From NCBI GenBank assembly GCA_040752355.1, contig JBFMHE010000019.1, positions 1 to 64,000 on the forward strand: 64,000 nucleotides of DNA, written 5' to 3'. Shown here piece after piece: positions 1 through 8,955 of this stretch (its first letter is position 1; every line of letters begins with the position of its first letter). The notes under the pieces were generated by a model, which did not search any database, was not told the origin of the DNA, and saw nothing but the letters and a program-made list of their open reading frames with translations. The position numbers were made by a program, and so were the translations under genes. Source of the stretch: Nitrospirota bacterium. Its GTDB lineage: Bacteria; Nitrospirota; Thermodesulfovibrionia; Thermodesulfovibrionales; Dissulfurispiraceae.

Positions 1-90
1 CCGTGGTAGACCACCACGTCGATAGGCTGGAGGTGTAAGTCCGGTAACGGATTCAGCTTACCAGTACTAATAGACCGTGTGCCTTGACCA
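1..90 (+). rRNA. 23S ribosomal RNA, 3' end (partial)
   Basis: The first 90 bases match the conserved 3' end of bacterial 23S rRNA, including the stretches GGTAGACCACCACGTCGATA near the start and TACTAATAGACCGTG near position 66. The 5' part lies outside the window. The mature end is placed near position 88-90 by analogy and not precisely. No 5S rRNA gene is recognisable between this end and the terminator at 159-198, which is unusual for an rRNA operon. Confidence 0.93.
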
Positions 91-158
91 CTACTGTCTC
101 CCCTCACCCACCCCCCACATTGTCAATCTCTTATTTACCAGAAAAAAATGGTGTATGA

Positions 159-198
159 TTAAAGAAAGGGAAAAGCATGCCCTTTCTTTAATTTTTTT
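159..198 (+). terminator. Rho-independent terminator after 23S rRNA
   Basis: A perfect 12-bp stem (TTAAAGAAAGGG at 159-170 pairing with CCCTTTCTTTAA at 180-191) with a 9-nt loop is followed by a run of seven T. It ends the rRNA transcript and separates it from rpoD, which starts 30 bp further on. Confidence 0.88.
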
Positions 199-227
199 GT
201 GTTTAAACATAAAGGGGTTCAAAAATA

Positions 228-1649
228 ATGAAAGAAAGAGATATCTTTGAAGAGATCATCAACTTAGGAAAGCGGCGTGGCGTGCTTACCTATGATGAGA
301 TTAACGAAGCGCTCCCCTCCGAATTCTTCTCTCCCGATGAACTGGAAGACCTGATGGACGTCCTCAATGATATGGGCGTCAAGGTCGTCGACTATGAAGA
401 GTCCATTCTCGGTGAAGAGGAAGTCGAAGAAGAAGTCGAAGAGTATGAGAGAGCCGAAGACCTTGTTCAGGCATACTTCAATTCCATGGGCGATATCTCC
501 ATCCTTACCAAGGATGAGGAGACGGACCTCGCAAAGAAGCTCGAACAGGGGAGAGAGATTATTCGCGGCACCATCACGGCTCTTCCCATCTTCGAGAATA
601 TAAAAAATACCATCGATATCGAGGATGAGGAAGGCATCTCGACCGAAGAGGAAAAGGCGGACGAAGCGCTCATAAAAGCCCTGGCACGGCTCGAAGAGCT
701 CATGGACCACGTCGAAAAAGCGGATAGCAAGGTGAAGAAGTACGGCTATCTCAAGGGACTGAAGGCGTCGATCAATGAGAAGAAGAAGAAAGGGCAGAAC
801 ACGAAGAAGCTCGAGGTCCTGCTGAAAGAGGTACAGGCCGACTACAAGCGCATCGAATCTGAGGTCGGGATCAAGGTCGATGCCTTAAAGGAACTCTGGA
901 ACCGGATATCGAAGGCGCGGTATCTTGTTATCGAAGCCAAGAACGAGCTCATCACGAGAAACCTGAGGCTCGTTGTCAATATTGCGAAGAATTACGTCGG
1001 CAGGGGCCTGCCGCTCCTGGACCTCATCCAGGAGGGCAATATCGGCCTCATGAAGGCTGTCGACAAGTTCAAGTACGAGAAGGGCTTTAAGTTCAGTACG
1101 TACGCCACGTGGTGGATACGGCAGGCGATCACGAGAGCGCTCATCGACCAGACCAAGACGATACGGGTGCCGGTCCACATGATGGAGTTCTACAACCGGG
1201 TGACGAAGGCGTCGAGAGAGCTCACCCAGCAGTTGGGAAGAGAACCCTCCAATGAGGAGATAGCGAAGAAACTCGTGGTCCCCGTCCGGAAGGTCGAGGA
1301 GGTCTTCAGGGCGATTCAGGACCCCATTGCGCTCCAGACGCCTATCGGCGACGAGGATACGGAGCTGGAAGATTTTATCGGCGACAAGACGAGTCCTTCG
1401 CCCTATTCTGATGCGGAGAGGATCGAGACCTCCGAACAGATACAGCGGGTGCTGCGGACCCTGACCCCGAAAGAAGAGACCGTAATCCGGATGAGGTTCG
1501 GCATCGGCGTCGACCGTGATCATACGCTCGAAGAAGTGGGCAGATATCTTTCCATAACCCGCGAGCGGGTCCGGCAGATCGAGGCAAAGGCGCTCAGGAA
1601 ACTGAAGCATCCGAGCAGATTGCGGGCGCTCAAGATCCTGACCAGCTAA
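228..1649 (+). CDS. rpoD: RNA polymerase primary sigma factor RpoD (sigma-70)
   Basis: This 473-residue protein is the housekeeping sigma factor that directs RNA polymerase to -35/-10 promoters. An acidic N-terminal region 1.1 (residues 1-75) is followed by region 1.2 (DLVQAYFNSMG), a lysine-rich non-conserved linker, and the core regions 2.1-2.4 around NLRLVVNIAKNYVGRGLPLL and YATWWIRQAITRAL. Region 4.2 carries the helix-turn-helix HTLEEVGRYLSITRERVRQI and the final KALRKLKHPSR. The length is short compared with the roughly 600 residues of enterobacterial RpoD because the non-conserved insert is small. An AAGGGG ribosome-binding site lies upstream of the ATG. The gene stands alone between two strong terminators. 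Confidence 0.97.
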   Translation: MKERDIFEEIINLGKRRGVLTYDEINEALPSEFFSPDELEDLMDVLNDMGVKVVDYEESILGEEEVEEEVEEYERAEDLVQAYFNSMGDISILTKDEETDLAKKLEQGREIIRGTITALPIFENIKNTIDIEDEEGISTEEEKADEALIKALARLEELMDHVEKADSKVKKYGYLKGLKASINEKKKKGQNTKKLEVLLKEVQADYKRIESEVGIKVDALKELWNRISKARYLVIEAKNELITRNLRLVVNIAKNYVGRGLPLLDLIQEGNIGLMKAVDKFKYEKGFKFSTYATWWIRQAITRALIDQTKTIRVPVHMMEFYNRVTKASRELTQQLGREPSNEEIAKKLVVPVRKVEEVFRAIQDPIALQTPIGDEDTELEDFIGDKTSPSPYSDAERIETSEQIQRVLRTLTPKEETVIRMRFGIGVDRDHTLEEVGRYLSITRERVRQIEAKALRKLKHPSRLRALKILTS

Positions 1650-1663
1650 GGCACACCGTCCAT

Positions 1664-1707
1664 AAAATAAAAAAGGGCTGCAGCTATGCAGCCCTTTTTT
1701 ATTTTAT
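1664..1707. terminator. Bidirectional terminator between rpoD and the LysM gene
   Basis: An 18-bp perfect stem with a six-base loop (AGCTAT) has A-rich and T-rich flanks on both sides, so it can end transcription from rpoD on the plus strand and from the converging LysM gene on the minus strand. Confidence 0.9.
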
Positions 1708-1717
1708 CTTCCGTCTC

Positions 1718-2722
1718 TCAATTTTTAAAGATATCGCCCGCTCTGATTTCCCGTTCGGCGCTCCTTACTACTGCCGTCGAAGCCTTGGCGCTCACGTTAA
1801 TCACCTGGAGGCGTCCGATGGTGATGTTCGGCTCGTCACTCGTGACTACCGTAAAGAGGTCTCCTGCGCGGAGGTCCTTGTTGCGGCCGCCCTCAAGAAA
1901 GACGATACCGCTCCTGCCCGTAACATTTCCGTCCAGTACTTTAACGATCTTCCCGCTCAGCAGAGGGTTCCTCTCCGTGGTCGGCTCCTCGGGCAGATCG
2001 ATACCAAAAAAGTCGGCGAGACTGTCTTCACGAACGATCTCTTCGTACGACTCCACGATGCGCGCCATTTGATATCCGTTGTCCTCACCGGCAGTCTCGA
2101 TGACTCCCTTGATCTTCGTAAAGTATCCCAGCACTGTCTTTGTGCTCTCATCCACGATCCTTTCTGGCGTACTGACAATATAAAGCTTCGTTCCCACCGC
2201 CACCGAACCCTTTGTCTCAATGAAAATGGTGTCGCCTCTCCCTGCTAGCGTTCTGCCGGGCATGAACCCGATAATACGGCCGGTCGCGGGGAGCAGGTCG
2301 CCTACCATGCCGGCACTCAGAAACACCTCCCGTGAAACCAGGTATCCCTTCGGCCGAACCGGTATCTTCTTCAGCGCCATCCTCTCGGGGGTAATGGTCC
2401 GTCTCTCGCTCTTGTCCTCAGCGACTTGGACGCTGCTGATCTGCTCCTCCTTCGGAGGCGGGGGCTCCTGCTTTGCGATCTCGGCGGGGATCGTCAATTG
2501 CTGTCCCGGGAAGATCCAGTGCGGGTCCTTTATATGCGGGTTTGCCTTCCAGAGCTTCGGCCACTGAAAGGGGTCCTTCAGTTTGGCGGTGGCGATATCC
2601 CAGAGCGTATCGCCTTCCTGTACTTTATAAATGCCGTCCGCCACGCCGTCTGCCCATAATACGGCAGGCAGAAGGCAGAGAATTCCTGCGATGAACAGTT
2701 TTCCCGTTTTCAGCAGTTGCAT
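1718..2722 (-). CDS. LysM-domain envelope protein
   Basis: The protein has a signal peptide (hydrophobic stretch LFIAGILCLLPAVLWA) and then one LysM peptidoglycan-binding domain at about residues 30-77, starting YKVQEGDTLWDIATAKL and ending IFPGQQLTIP. A proline-rich linker (EPPPPKEEQ) leads into a C-terminal region of about 230 residues that I do not recognise but which reads as beta-rich. It probably acts in the periplasm on or near the cell wall. The start was set at ATG 2722, not 2731, because the strong AAAGGAGGT site abuts the upstream ATG and gives proper spacing only to the second. The gene is transcribed towards rpoD and shares its terminator. Confidence 0.8.
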   Translation of the reverse strand: MQLLKTGKLFIAGILCLLPAVLWADGVADGIYKVQEGDTLWDIATAKLKDPFQWPKLWKANPHIKDPHWIFPGQQLTIPAEIAKQEPPPPKEEQISSVQVAEDKSERRTITPERMALKKIPVRPKGYLVSREVFLSAGMVGDLLPATGRIIGFMPGRTLAGRGDTIFIETKGSVAVGTKLYIVSTPERIVDESTKTVLGYFTKIKGVIETAGEDNGYQMARIVESYEEIVREDSLADFFGIDLPEEPTTERNPLLSGKIVKVLDGNVTGRSGIVFLEGGRNKDLRAGDLFTVVTSDEPNITIGRLQVINVSAKASTAVVRSAEREIRAGDIFKN

Positions 2723-2766
2723 TTTGACCATACCTCCTTTGTGCCGTAGAGCCCGGCAGAGACCAC

Positions 2767-4152
2767 TTACTGTTGTTCTGTTGCCGCTGCGATCGACGCC
2801 CTCATCTGATCGAGCAGATGAACGATATTCTCGACGCTTATGCTGAGCGGCGGCATGACTACCACCGTATTTCCCAGCGGCCGTATGAGAATACCCCTCT
2901 CCCGGGCCTTATAGGCGACCCTCCATCCCATCTTTTCGTCCCAGGGATAAGAATCTTTAGTCGCCTTGTCCCTGACGAGCTCGATTCCTGCCATGAGACC
3001 CCGGTGCCGGGCCTCGCCGACATGCGGTAGCGCGGCGATCTCGGCAAGTTTGTCTTTGAAAATATCTGCTTTTTCCTTTACCGCATCCAGCGTCTTCTCG
3101 CGCTCGAAGATGTCGAGGCACGCCGACGCAGCAGCACACGCCAGAGGATTGCCCGTATAGGAATGGCCGTGGAAAAAGGTCTTCAACTCCCTGAACTCCC
3201 CCAGGAACGTATTGTATACTTCATCAGTGGTCAAGGTCGCCGCCAGGGGCAGATAGCCGTTGGTGATCCCTTTCGAGAGGCACACAATGTCGGGGACAAC
3301 GGCCTCATGCTCGCATGCGAACATAGCTCCCGTCCTGCCGAATCCCGTCGCCACCTCGTCGGCGATGAGGAGCACATTATAGCGGCTGCATAAGTCGCGC
3401 ACGCCTTTGAGATATCCTTCGGGCCACATGATCATGCCGCCTGCCGCCTGTACGATCGGCTCGACGATAACCGCGGCAATTTCGGCGGCGTGCTCCTGCA
3501 GCAGTGTCTCCATAGCCTTGAGGCACTCCCTGCCGCACGATCGGCAGTCCTCATCGAGCTCACAGCGGTAGCAGTACGGCGAAGGCGCTTTATAGGTTTT
3601 GAAAAGGAGCGGACCGAAGGTGCTGTGGAAGATATCAACGCCGCCGACGCTGACCGCGCCGATGGTGTCGCCGTGGTAGGCATTCTTGAGAGAGAGAAAG
3701 GTATGCCTTCCGGTTACGCCCTTATGGAGCCAGTACTGAAAGGCCATCTTGAGCGCGACCTCGACGGCGGTCGAGCCGTTATCGGAATAGAATACTCTGG
3801 TCAGCCGGGGCTCGAGCCCTCTGAACGACCGGTCGGTAAGGCCGATGAGCTTTTCGGCGAGAAGAATAGAAGGGATGTTGCTCAATCCGAGGAGCGTGGA
3901 GTGGGAGACCCTGCCGAGCTGCTCCTTGATCGCTTCGTCTATCTCCTTTTTGCGATGGCCGTGAATGTTCACCCAGAGGGAAGACACTCCGTCGAGATAC
4001 CACCGCCCCCTGGCGTCTTTCAGAAAGCAATCACGCCCTTCGGTGATGATGATCGGCTCCTCTTCCTGCCACTCCTTCATCTGGGTAAAGGGATGCCAGA
4101 TATACCGCTTATCGGTGTCGGCGAGGTGTTCTATTTCATCGAGGTAGCTCAT
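2767..4152 (-). CDS. bioA: Adenosylmethionine-8-amino-7-oxononanoate aminotransferase (biotin synthesis)
   Basis: This PLP-dependent class III aminotransferase (461 residues) converts 8-amino-7-oxononanoate to 7,8-diaminononanoate, using S-adenosylmethionine as amino donor in the usual form. Family landmarks are WHPFTQMKEW near the N-terminus, KNAYHGDTIGAVSVGG, LIADEVATGFGRTG and the PLP-lysine region CLSKGITNGYLPLA, followed by FFHGHSYTGNPLACAAA. The open frame extends upstream, but the conserved start MSYLDEIEHL places the ATG at 4152. No other biotin genes lie beside it, so biotin synthesis must be completed by genes elsewhere. A lysine-using BioK-type enzyme would look alike at this level. 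Confidence 0.93.
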   Translation of the reverse strand: MSYLDEIEHLADTDKRYIWHPFTQMKEWQEEEPIIITEGRDCFLKDARGRWYLDGVSSLWVNIHGHRKKEIDEAIKEQLGRVSHSTLLGLSNIPSILLAEKLIGLTDRSFRGLEPRLTRVFYSDNGSTAVEVALKMAFQYWLHKGVTGRHTFLSLKNAYHGDTIGAVSVGGVDIFHSTFGPLLFKTYKAPSPYCYRCELDEDCRSCGRECLKAMETLLQEHAAEIAAVIVEPIVQAAGGMIMWPEGYLKGVRDLCSRYNVLLIADEVATGFGRTGAMFACEHEAVVPDIVCLSKGITNGYLPLAATLTTDEVYNTFLGEFRELKTFFHGHSYTGNPLACAAASACLDIFEREKTLDAVKEKADIFKDKLAEIAALPHVGEARHRGLMAGIELVRDKATKDSYPWDEKMGWRVAYKARERGILIRPLGNTVVVMPPLSISVENIVHLLDQMRASIAAATEQQ

Positions 4153-4288
4153 TGATGCTCTTCTACGGCCGCATGGAATTACTGATTCAGGTGCGTTTAG
4201 TATACCATAGCCTCTCTGCTCGCTTGACAGGGCAAAAGAGCTGCTGATAGGATGTCGGCATATACCGTTCATCACATCATCTATCCGC

Positions 4289-4969
4289 ATGCCCATAGGA
4301 ACCATAGTTAATGCTATCGCCGTCCTCATCGGGAGCGCCATAGGCCTGGTGCTCCACGACCGGCTTCCTGCACAGGTCAAGGCGATTGTTTTCCAGGGCC
4401 TCGGGCTCTCGACCATCGTTATCGGCGTGAAGATGGCGCTCAATTTCGAGAGCCTCATTCCCCTCGTCTTCAGCGTTCTGATCGGCGGCATCTCGGGCGA
4501 ATGCATACGCCTGGAGGAGCGGCTCGAGGCAGCCGGCGCCTTCTGCAAGTCCAGGGTGCGGTCGAACAATCCCCGCTTCTCGGAGGGAATGATCACCGCC
4601 TTTATCATATTCTGTGTCGGCTCCATGACGATTGTCGGCACCATCGATGAAGGGCTTAGAGGAAATCCCTCGCTCCTCTACACGAAGTCCATACTGGACG
4701 GATTCGCTTCCATCGCCCTCGCCTCGACCTACGGCATCGGCGTCCTCTTCTCGGTAGTCCCCCTCGTCATCTTCCAGGGAGGACTGACGCTGCTCGCATC
4801 CCAGGCGCAGCACCTTTTTACTCCTTCTGTCATCAACCAGCTCACTGCTGTCGGCGGGGTGCTGCTGGTCGGGCTCGCCTTCAACCTGCTCGAGATAAGA
4901 AAGATCAACGTGACGAATATGCTTCCCGCACTGCCGGCAGTCGTCATACTCACGCTGCTCTTCCCTTAA
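4289..4969 (+). CDS. DUF554 family integral membrane protein
   Basis: This protein of 226 residues has about seven hydrophobic segments. The start MPIGTIVNAIAVLIGSAIGL and the internal segment FCVGSMTIVGTIDEGLRG are typical of the DUF554 (YdfK-like) family, whose function is unknown to me. The gene is divergent from bioA with 136 bp between the starts. No convincing ribosome-binding site is seen. A lipoprotein gene follows 13 bp after its stop, so the two are probably co-transcribed. Confidence 0.85.
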   Translation: MPIGTIVNAIAVLIGSAIGLVLHDRLPAQVKAIVFQGLGLSTIVIGVKMALNFESLIPLVFSVLIGGISGECIRLEERLEAAGAFCKSRVRSNNPRFSEGMITAFIIFCVGSMTIVGTIDEGLRGNPSLLYTKSILDGFASIALASTYGIGVLFSVVPLVIFQGGLTLLASQAQHLFTPSVINQLTAVGGVLLVGLAFNLLEIRKINVTNMLPALPAVVILTLLFP

Positions 4970-4982
4970 GGATATCCCTTCC

Positions 4983-5666
4983 GTGCGCAGCGGAGCAGTG
5001 ACCATCATCACAGGAACCGTCCTTCTTATGCTTTCCGGCTGTGCAACGGTAAGACCCGTCGATTGGACGACTGCAGACGAGTGCTTCGAGCAGATACAGG
5101 GCGGGCTCCAGGACAAAGTGCGGACCGATGCACGAGTACGCTTGAGAGAGGACCGGTGGAACGCCGACGCCTACGCATGCCTCGCCATGGCGCAGTATGC
5201 CGCCGGCAATCCGGAGTTCGCCCTGAAGAGCCTGAGGGAAGCGGAGGAGACCATTCCCGAAGAGGCGATCGACGGGATTCATGACAAGCTATGGATTCAT
5301 CAGCCGGAGCTGCTGGCGGAGAAAGAGTATAAAGCGTTCTCCGCCCTTGCCGGCGGTGACTGCATCCTTCGCAATGTTACCGCTCTCGAAGGAGACGGCA
5401 GCCTCGTACTGGGGTATTTCTTCAATCCTGAAACAAACAAGCGCATACGGCATATCAGGGCGATGCAGTGCGGTTCATCAGCGGAACACTGTGCCGAGAT
5501 CGACAAGGTCTGCCCGGCCTGCACCATCGAAGAGAAAGAAGCGATCATAACCATCAGAGGATACCGCATTACCTCGGTCGAGAGGCTCATGAGCGACAGG
5601 CCGATTGAACGAAACCTCCGCTACATAGAGAAGATCCTCGAGCTCGAGCGGGCTAAAATGCAATAG
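4983..5666 (+). CDS. Hypothetical lipoprotein
   Basis: The 227-residue product starts at GTG 4983 and has a lipoprotein signal peptide ending in the lipobox LSGC at about residues 17-20, so it should be lipid-anchored in the envelope. The region of about residues 40-95 (RLREDRWNADAYACLAMAQ..FALKSLREAEE) looks like tetratricopeptide-type helices. Four further cysteines in the second half (CGSSAEHC, CPACT) may form disulfides in the periplasm. I do not recognise the family. It lies directly behind the DUF554 gene. Confidence 0.7.
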   Translation: MRSGAVTIITGTVLLMLSGCATVRPVDWTTADECFEQIQGGLQDKVRTDARVRLREDRWNADAYACLAMAQYAAGNPEFALKSLREAEETIPEEAIDGIHDKLWIHQPELLAEKEYKAFSALAGGDCILRNVTALEGDGSLVLGYFFNPETNKRIRHIRAMQCGSSAEHCAEIDKVCPACTIEEKEAIITIRGYRITSVERLMSDRPIERNLRYIEKILELERAKMQ

Positions 5667-5672
5667 CCCCTT

Positions 5673-5688
5673 TGTGACCGCCGTCACA
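5673..5688 (+). promoter_or_regulatory. CRP/FNR-superfamily binding site (TGTGA-N6-TCACA)
   Basis: A perfect TGTGACCGCCGTCACA palindrome lies 7 bp after the lipoprotein stop codon and about 200 bp before the next plus-strand start. The arms match the CRP half-site; HcpR-type regulators use related sites. A weak TATTGA at 5707-5712 would put the site near -41, but no clear gene follows closely. Confidence 0.5.
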
Positions 5689-5873
5689 TTTTCGCATACC
5701 TCAAGTTATTGATTGCATGGCAATTTTTCACAGATGAGGTGATTATCCCACACCTTTTCCCTGCTCTCGAAGGGCGGTCTCGTTGTAAATCATCGTCTTA
5801 CCTTTCTGGTATCTCTCTTGCACTGTTTTCATTACAGGTTAAGCCCACAAACAGCAATGCCGAGGAGGTAGCA

Positions 5874-6158
5874 ATGATAGACATCATGCCTTCCATCATC
5901 GTAACGCTCTTTACGGACTTCCATGCCGGAATGGTTCTCGGCCTCGCCTGGGCGACTACAGCGCTCATCGCTTACCGGATAAGCAGAACGGCGGTAGAGA
6001 ATACCGCTCGCGGAAGAGCTCGTGGAGACCGCGATCCCCGGCAGCCTAGTTTTTCCATCTCCCCGATTCAGGCTCATAGCTGCAGAGCCAGTGGCGGCTG
6101 CTCAGAGAGCCCTTCCACTCAACGGTTCGCGCAAGACAGGCCCGGCATCCGAGCCTGA
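5874..6158 (+). CDS. Possible small membrane protein
   Basis: A 94-codon frame begins at ATG 5874 behind a strong GAGGAGGT site. The first 35 residues hold a hydrophobic stretch (IIVTLFTDFHAGMVLGLAWA), suggesting one or two membrane segments. The last third overlaps the 3' end of the convergent radical SAM gene by 113 bp and reads as low-quality protein, so the real product may have lost its original stop by mutation. I do not recognise it. A CRP-type palindrome 185 bp upstream could control it. Confidence 0.4.
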   Translation: MIDIMPSIIVTLFTDFHAGMVLGLAWATTALIAYRISRTAVENTARGRARGDRDPRQPSFSISPIQAHSCRASGGCSESPSTQRFAQDRPGIRA

Positions 6159-7353
6159 ACTCACAGGCTGTGCATGAGGTGATACTGCTTCGTGCAGTCG
6201 CTGCGAAGCGGTCGAAGAAGCCCCCGCCGAGAACTGCAGCGAGATCCTTTTCGTTCAGGCTCGCGACAGCGGTCTTCCATCCCGGACAGGGCTTGACCGA
6301 GCCGTCGGCGGCGATGAACAGTGCGTTATGGAAGCAGTAATGCCGCTGGCTGTTGATCATGAACTGCCTGAGATCGACGGCCATGGCAGCGGGGTCCTGC
6401 GGAGCGACGACCTTTCCGATGCGCTCCGGGGAATGCTGACCGGGAAGACCGTAGACGAGAAAACTGATCCCTTCAGCCCCCTCCGACATGATGAAATCCG
6501 CTGCAGCAAGCGCCCGCTCTTCGCGACCGACCCCGGCAGGGATTTTCGCAGTGAAGGGGATGCCCCGCGAGACAAGACGGCTGATCGCGTTGAGCAGGGA
6601 GCCGTAGCTGGACGGGCGCCCTGCTGCACGATCGAAAGCCCGCGCATCCGGGGCTGCAAAAGGCAGGGTCAGGCGTACATCAAAGGAACACAGCCGTTCT
6701 ATCGTTTCTGAATCGACGAGGCCGGTGGTGTGCAGCTCTGTCTTCATACCGAGGCGGGCGGCAAGCTCGAGGAGCTGCCAGAGCCTTTCGGCCTCTCTGA
6801 ACGGTTCTCCGCCGGCGATGACCAGGCGGTCGAAGCCGAGCGACCGGAGCAGCTCGACGCCACGGACGACCCGCTCCATAGGGACCGGAGGGCTTTCCGT
6901 ATCGCCCTCCGGCGACACGAAGCAGCCGCAAGCCTCGGCAGTAAGCGCACCTTTGGAGGAGCACCAGGCGCAGTCATAGAGGCACTCCCGGGCAAGCTCT
7001 ACCGTGACAGTCCCTCCCTGGAAGTTGAACCCCTCTTTCTTGACCTGCAGATCGAGGGCCCATGGCCGGTAGCCCTCGGCAGCAAAGGGATGCGGCGCGT
7101 ACTCTCCGACGCGCAGGCGGACCAATGCATCGAGGTATTGCCTGAGCTCATCGCAGGGGAGGCTGCTCCGCTCTGCCGCCTCTTCGATCGGACGCCCTTT
7201 AGCCACGAGCGCCAGGGCCCCGGCTACCTCCCGCCCGTTGAACCAGTAAAGCTTCCTGTCGAAGAGGTCGTGGATGACGGAACCGCACGCGCCGCGGACA
7301 AACTGCGCATGCGGCAGAAGCACGAAGTGGGTATCGTTGCCGGGAAAGACCAT
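6046..7353 (-). CDS. Radical SAM/SPASM peptide maturase, second of pair
   Basis: This 435-residue enzyme is predicted to use S-adenosylmethionine and a 4Fe-4S cluster to modify a peptide by radical chemistry. The cluster motif is CLYDCAWC (C-x3-C-x2-C) at about residues 131-138, followed by GGEPFREAERLW. The C-terminus has a SPASM-type set of cysteines (CPGWK, then CTACEFRLGCRAC). The first 115 residues (FVRGACGSVIHDLFDRKLYW) recall the N-terminal part of grasp-with-spasm type maturases and may bind a leader peptide; that is from memory. Its ATG overlaps the stop of the upstream maturase (TAATG), so the two are translationally coupled. The likely substrate is the Cys-rich peptide at 8956-9447. 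Confidence 0.85.
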   Translation of the reverse strand: MVFPGNDTHFVLLPHAQFVRGACGSVIHDLFDRKLYWFNGREVAGALALVAKGRPIEEAAERSSLPCDELRQYLDALVRLRVGEYAPHPFAAEGYRPWALDLQVKKEGFNFQGGTVTVELARECLYDCAWCSSKGALTAEACGCFVSPEGDTESPPVPMERVVRGVELLRSLGFDRLVIAGGEPFREAERLWQLLELAARLGMKTELHTTGLVDSETIERLCSFDVRLTLPFAAPDARAFDRAAGRPSSYGSLLNAISRLVSRGIPFTAKIPAGVGREERALAAADFIMSEGAEGISFLVYGLPGQHSPERIGKVVAPQDPAAMAVDLRQFMINSQRHYCFHNALFIAADGSVKPCPGWKTAVASLNEKDLAAVLGGGFFDRFAATARSSITSCTACEFRLGCRACLARTVEWKGSLSSRHWLCSYEPESGRWKN

Positions 7354-8927
7354 TACCCGGCATCCAGAAAGCGGTAGCGATCGACCAGGGGGTCGCCGAA
7401 GGAGAGCGCATCAGGCGTCTCTTCGAGAAGGGAATAGAGCGTAACCAGCTTGTCCAGGGCTACGGCGCGGGCAAAGCGGCACTGCTCCTCGGGAAAGTGA
7501 AACCCGCCGTCACGGCCTGCGTGGGCAAAGCAGAGGTGGCACATGCCGCGAGCCCAGCAGCGATCGCACGAGGGCAGGGATGCATGATAGCGCTGCATCA
7601 CCTCGTTGCAGCGCTCCATATCGAGCCCTTCATGCACAGAGCCTATCGGGAACTCCTCGGATATCCGCTCGCAGATATGGAAGACCCCGTCGGTAGCCAC
7701 CGTCAGTCTCCTGCCCGGCTGGCAGGTGCCGGTGAAATGGTCGTGACACCCTCCGCCGAATTTCATGATCCGGCCGTAGGCGCCGATGAGCGACTCCTCG
7801 ACGTAGTGGTAGAGAAAGGAGCCCTGGAGCACGGGAACCTTATTGCGTTTACGCGAGAAGTACTCGTCGAGAACACGGTCGTGCTGCTGCCGATAGCGGC
7901 CCGGGTCAAAAGGATAGCGCTGGTGAAAATCGCCCGTCGCAAGGTCTCTCAAGACATTGACGAAGGCGATCTGCGGGGCCTTCTGGGCGGGGTCATCGAA
8001 GAAGCGGCAGATCGCTTCCAGGTCGGAGTTGCCGTTGATCGTCACCAATGCCCGCACCTGCTCGTTGAAGTATGCTTTGTCCATGGAGCGGAGCAGCTCC
8101 AGGTTGCGCCGGACTGCGTCAAAGGTCCCTTTTCCTGATGGAAAACGGCGATAGCGGTCATGCTCTGCCGCAGGCCCGTCGAGACTGCAGTTGAGGCCGA
8201 TGCGATTGCTCACGAGGAAACGGGCCGCCTTCTTCGTCAGCGCGGTAAGATTGCTCGTCAGAGAGAAGTGCAGTCTGAAGCGGCCGCTGCTCCGCGAGCG
8301 AGCGTACCCGATGACCTCCTCGAGCATATCGCTGCAGAGCAGGGGCTCTCCTCCGTAAAAACTTATGTCGAGCTTGCGGTCCGGGATCGAACGGAAGTAG
8401 TCGGTATCATTAAGCGATAAAAAGATATCGACCGCCTTCAGGGCCGTCTCCCGCGACATGAACGATTTGCCGAGCGGCTCAAAGCCCCGGTAGAGGCCTG
8501 AGTAGATGCAGTAGTCGCAGCGCAGGTTGCAGTCTTTCGTGAGCACCAGGATGAGATTGCTCAACGTGCTCGGGGCAGGCGTCCACACACGAGATTGTAC
8601 GGAGGAGCGGGCGAGATCATCCGTTATTCCGGCCGCGCGGCCCGGGCAGCAGCGGTGCGCTGCGCCGAAGGCGCGGGCAGTGCGCCGCCACGTGAGCATG
8701 TACGCGGACAGCGCCGAGACGCCGTTCTCTCCAGCGGCAGCAGCCCTCAGCGCATCATCCCCTGCCTCATAGAGCGCAGCGCACTGCTCCCCTGATACCG
8801 GCCGGCAGAGGGGATGGGCAGTGAGCGTAGCCGCATCGAAAAGGTACTGCGCGCCAGAACGGGTGGTAAAGATCAGGAACTGAGGATGCTCGAATACCGA
8901 TGCATCTCCCGCAGCCGAAGAGCTCAT
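7353..8927 (-). CDS. Radical SAM/SPASM peptide maturase, first of pair
   Basis: The 524-residue protein has the radical SAM motif CNLRCDYC (C-x3-C-x2-C) at about residues 133-140, the SAM-binding FYGGEPLLCSDML, and a long C-terminal SPASM region with cysteines in CHDHFTGTCQPGRR, CERISEEFPIGS and CDRCWARGMCHLCF. This arrangement is typical of sactipeptide/ranthipeptide-type maturases that install thioether bonds on cysteines, but the chemistry here is not known. The N-terminal 120 residues (QFLIFTTRSGAQYLFDAATL) probably serve for leader binding. The start codon lies 28 bp after the stop of the Cys-rich peptide gene, and its stop overlaps the next maturase gene, making a three-gene unit. Confidence 0.88.
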   Translation of the reverse strand: MSSSAAGDASVFEHPQFLIFTTRSGAQYLFDAATLTAHPLCRPVSGEQCAALYEAGDDALRAAAAGENGVSALSAYMLTWRRTARAFGAAHRCCPGRAAGITDDLARSSVQSRVWTPAPSTLSNLILVLTKDCNLRCDYCIYSGLYRGFEPLGKSFMSRETALKAVDIFLSLNDTDYFRSIPDRKLDISFYGGEPLLCSDMLEEVIGYARSRSSGRFRLHFSLTSNLTALTKKAARFLVSNRIGLNCSLDGPAAEHDRYRRFPSGKGTFDAVRRNLELLRSMDKAYFNEQVRALVTINGNSDLEAICRFFDDPAQKAPQIAFVNVLRDLATGDFHQRYPFDPGRYRQQHDRVLDEYFSRKRNKVPVLQGSFLYHYVEESLIGAYGRIMKFGGGCHDHFTGTCQPGRRLTVATDGVFHICERISEEFPIGSVHEGLDMERCNEVMQRYHASLPSCDRCWARGMCHLCFAHAGRDGGFHFPEEQCRFARAVALDKLVTLYSLLEETPDALSFGDPLVDRYRFLDAG

Positions 8928-8955
8928 CCCGTATGCCGGTCAGTCGCTGATACGG

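Noticed and set aside
4153-4644. N-terminal extension of the bioA frame over the divergent DUF554 gene
   Set aside because: The extension has no similarity to aminotransferases and runs antisense to a clear membrane-protein gene.
5709-5873. Extension of the small membrane ORF upstream of 5874
   Set aside because: The upstream codons read as random sequence, and a strong GAGGAGGT site sits in front of ATG 5874.
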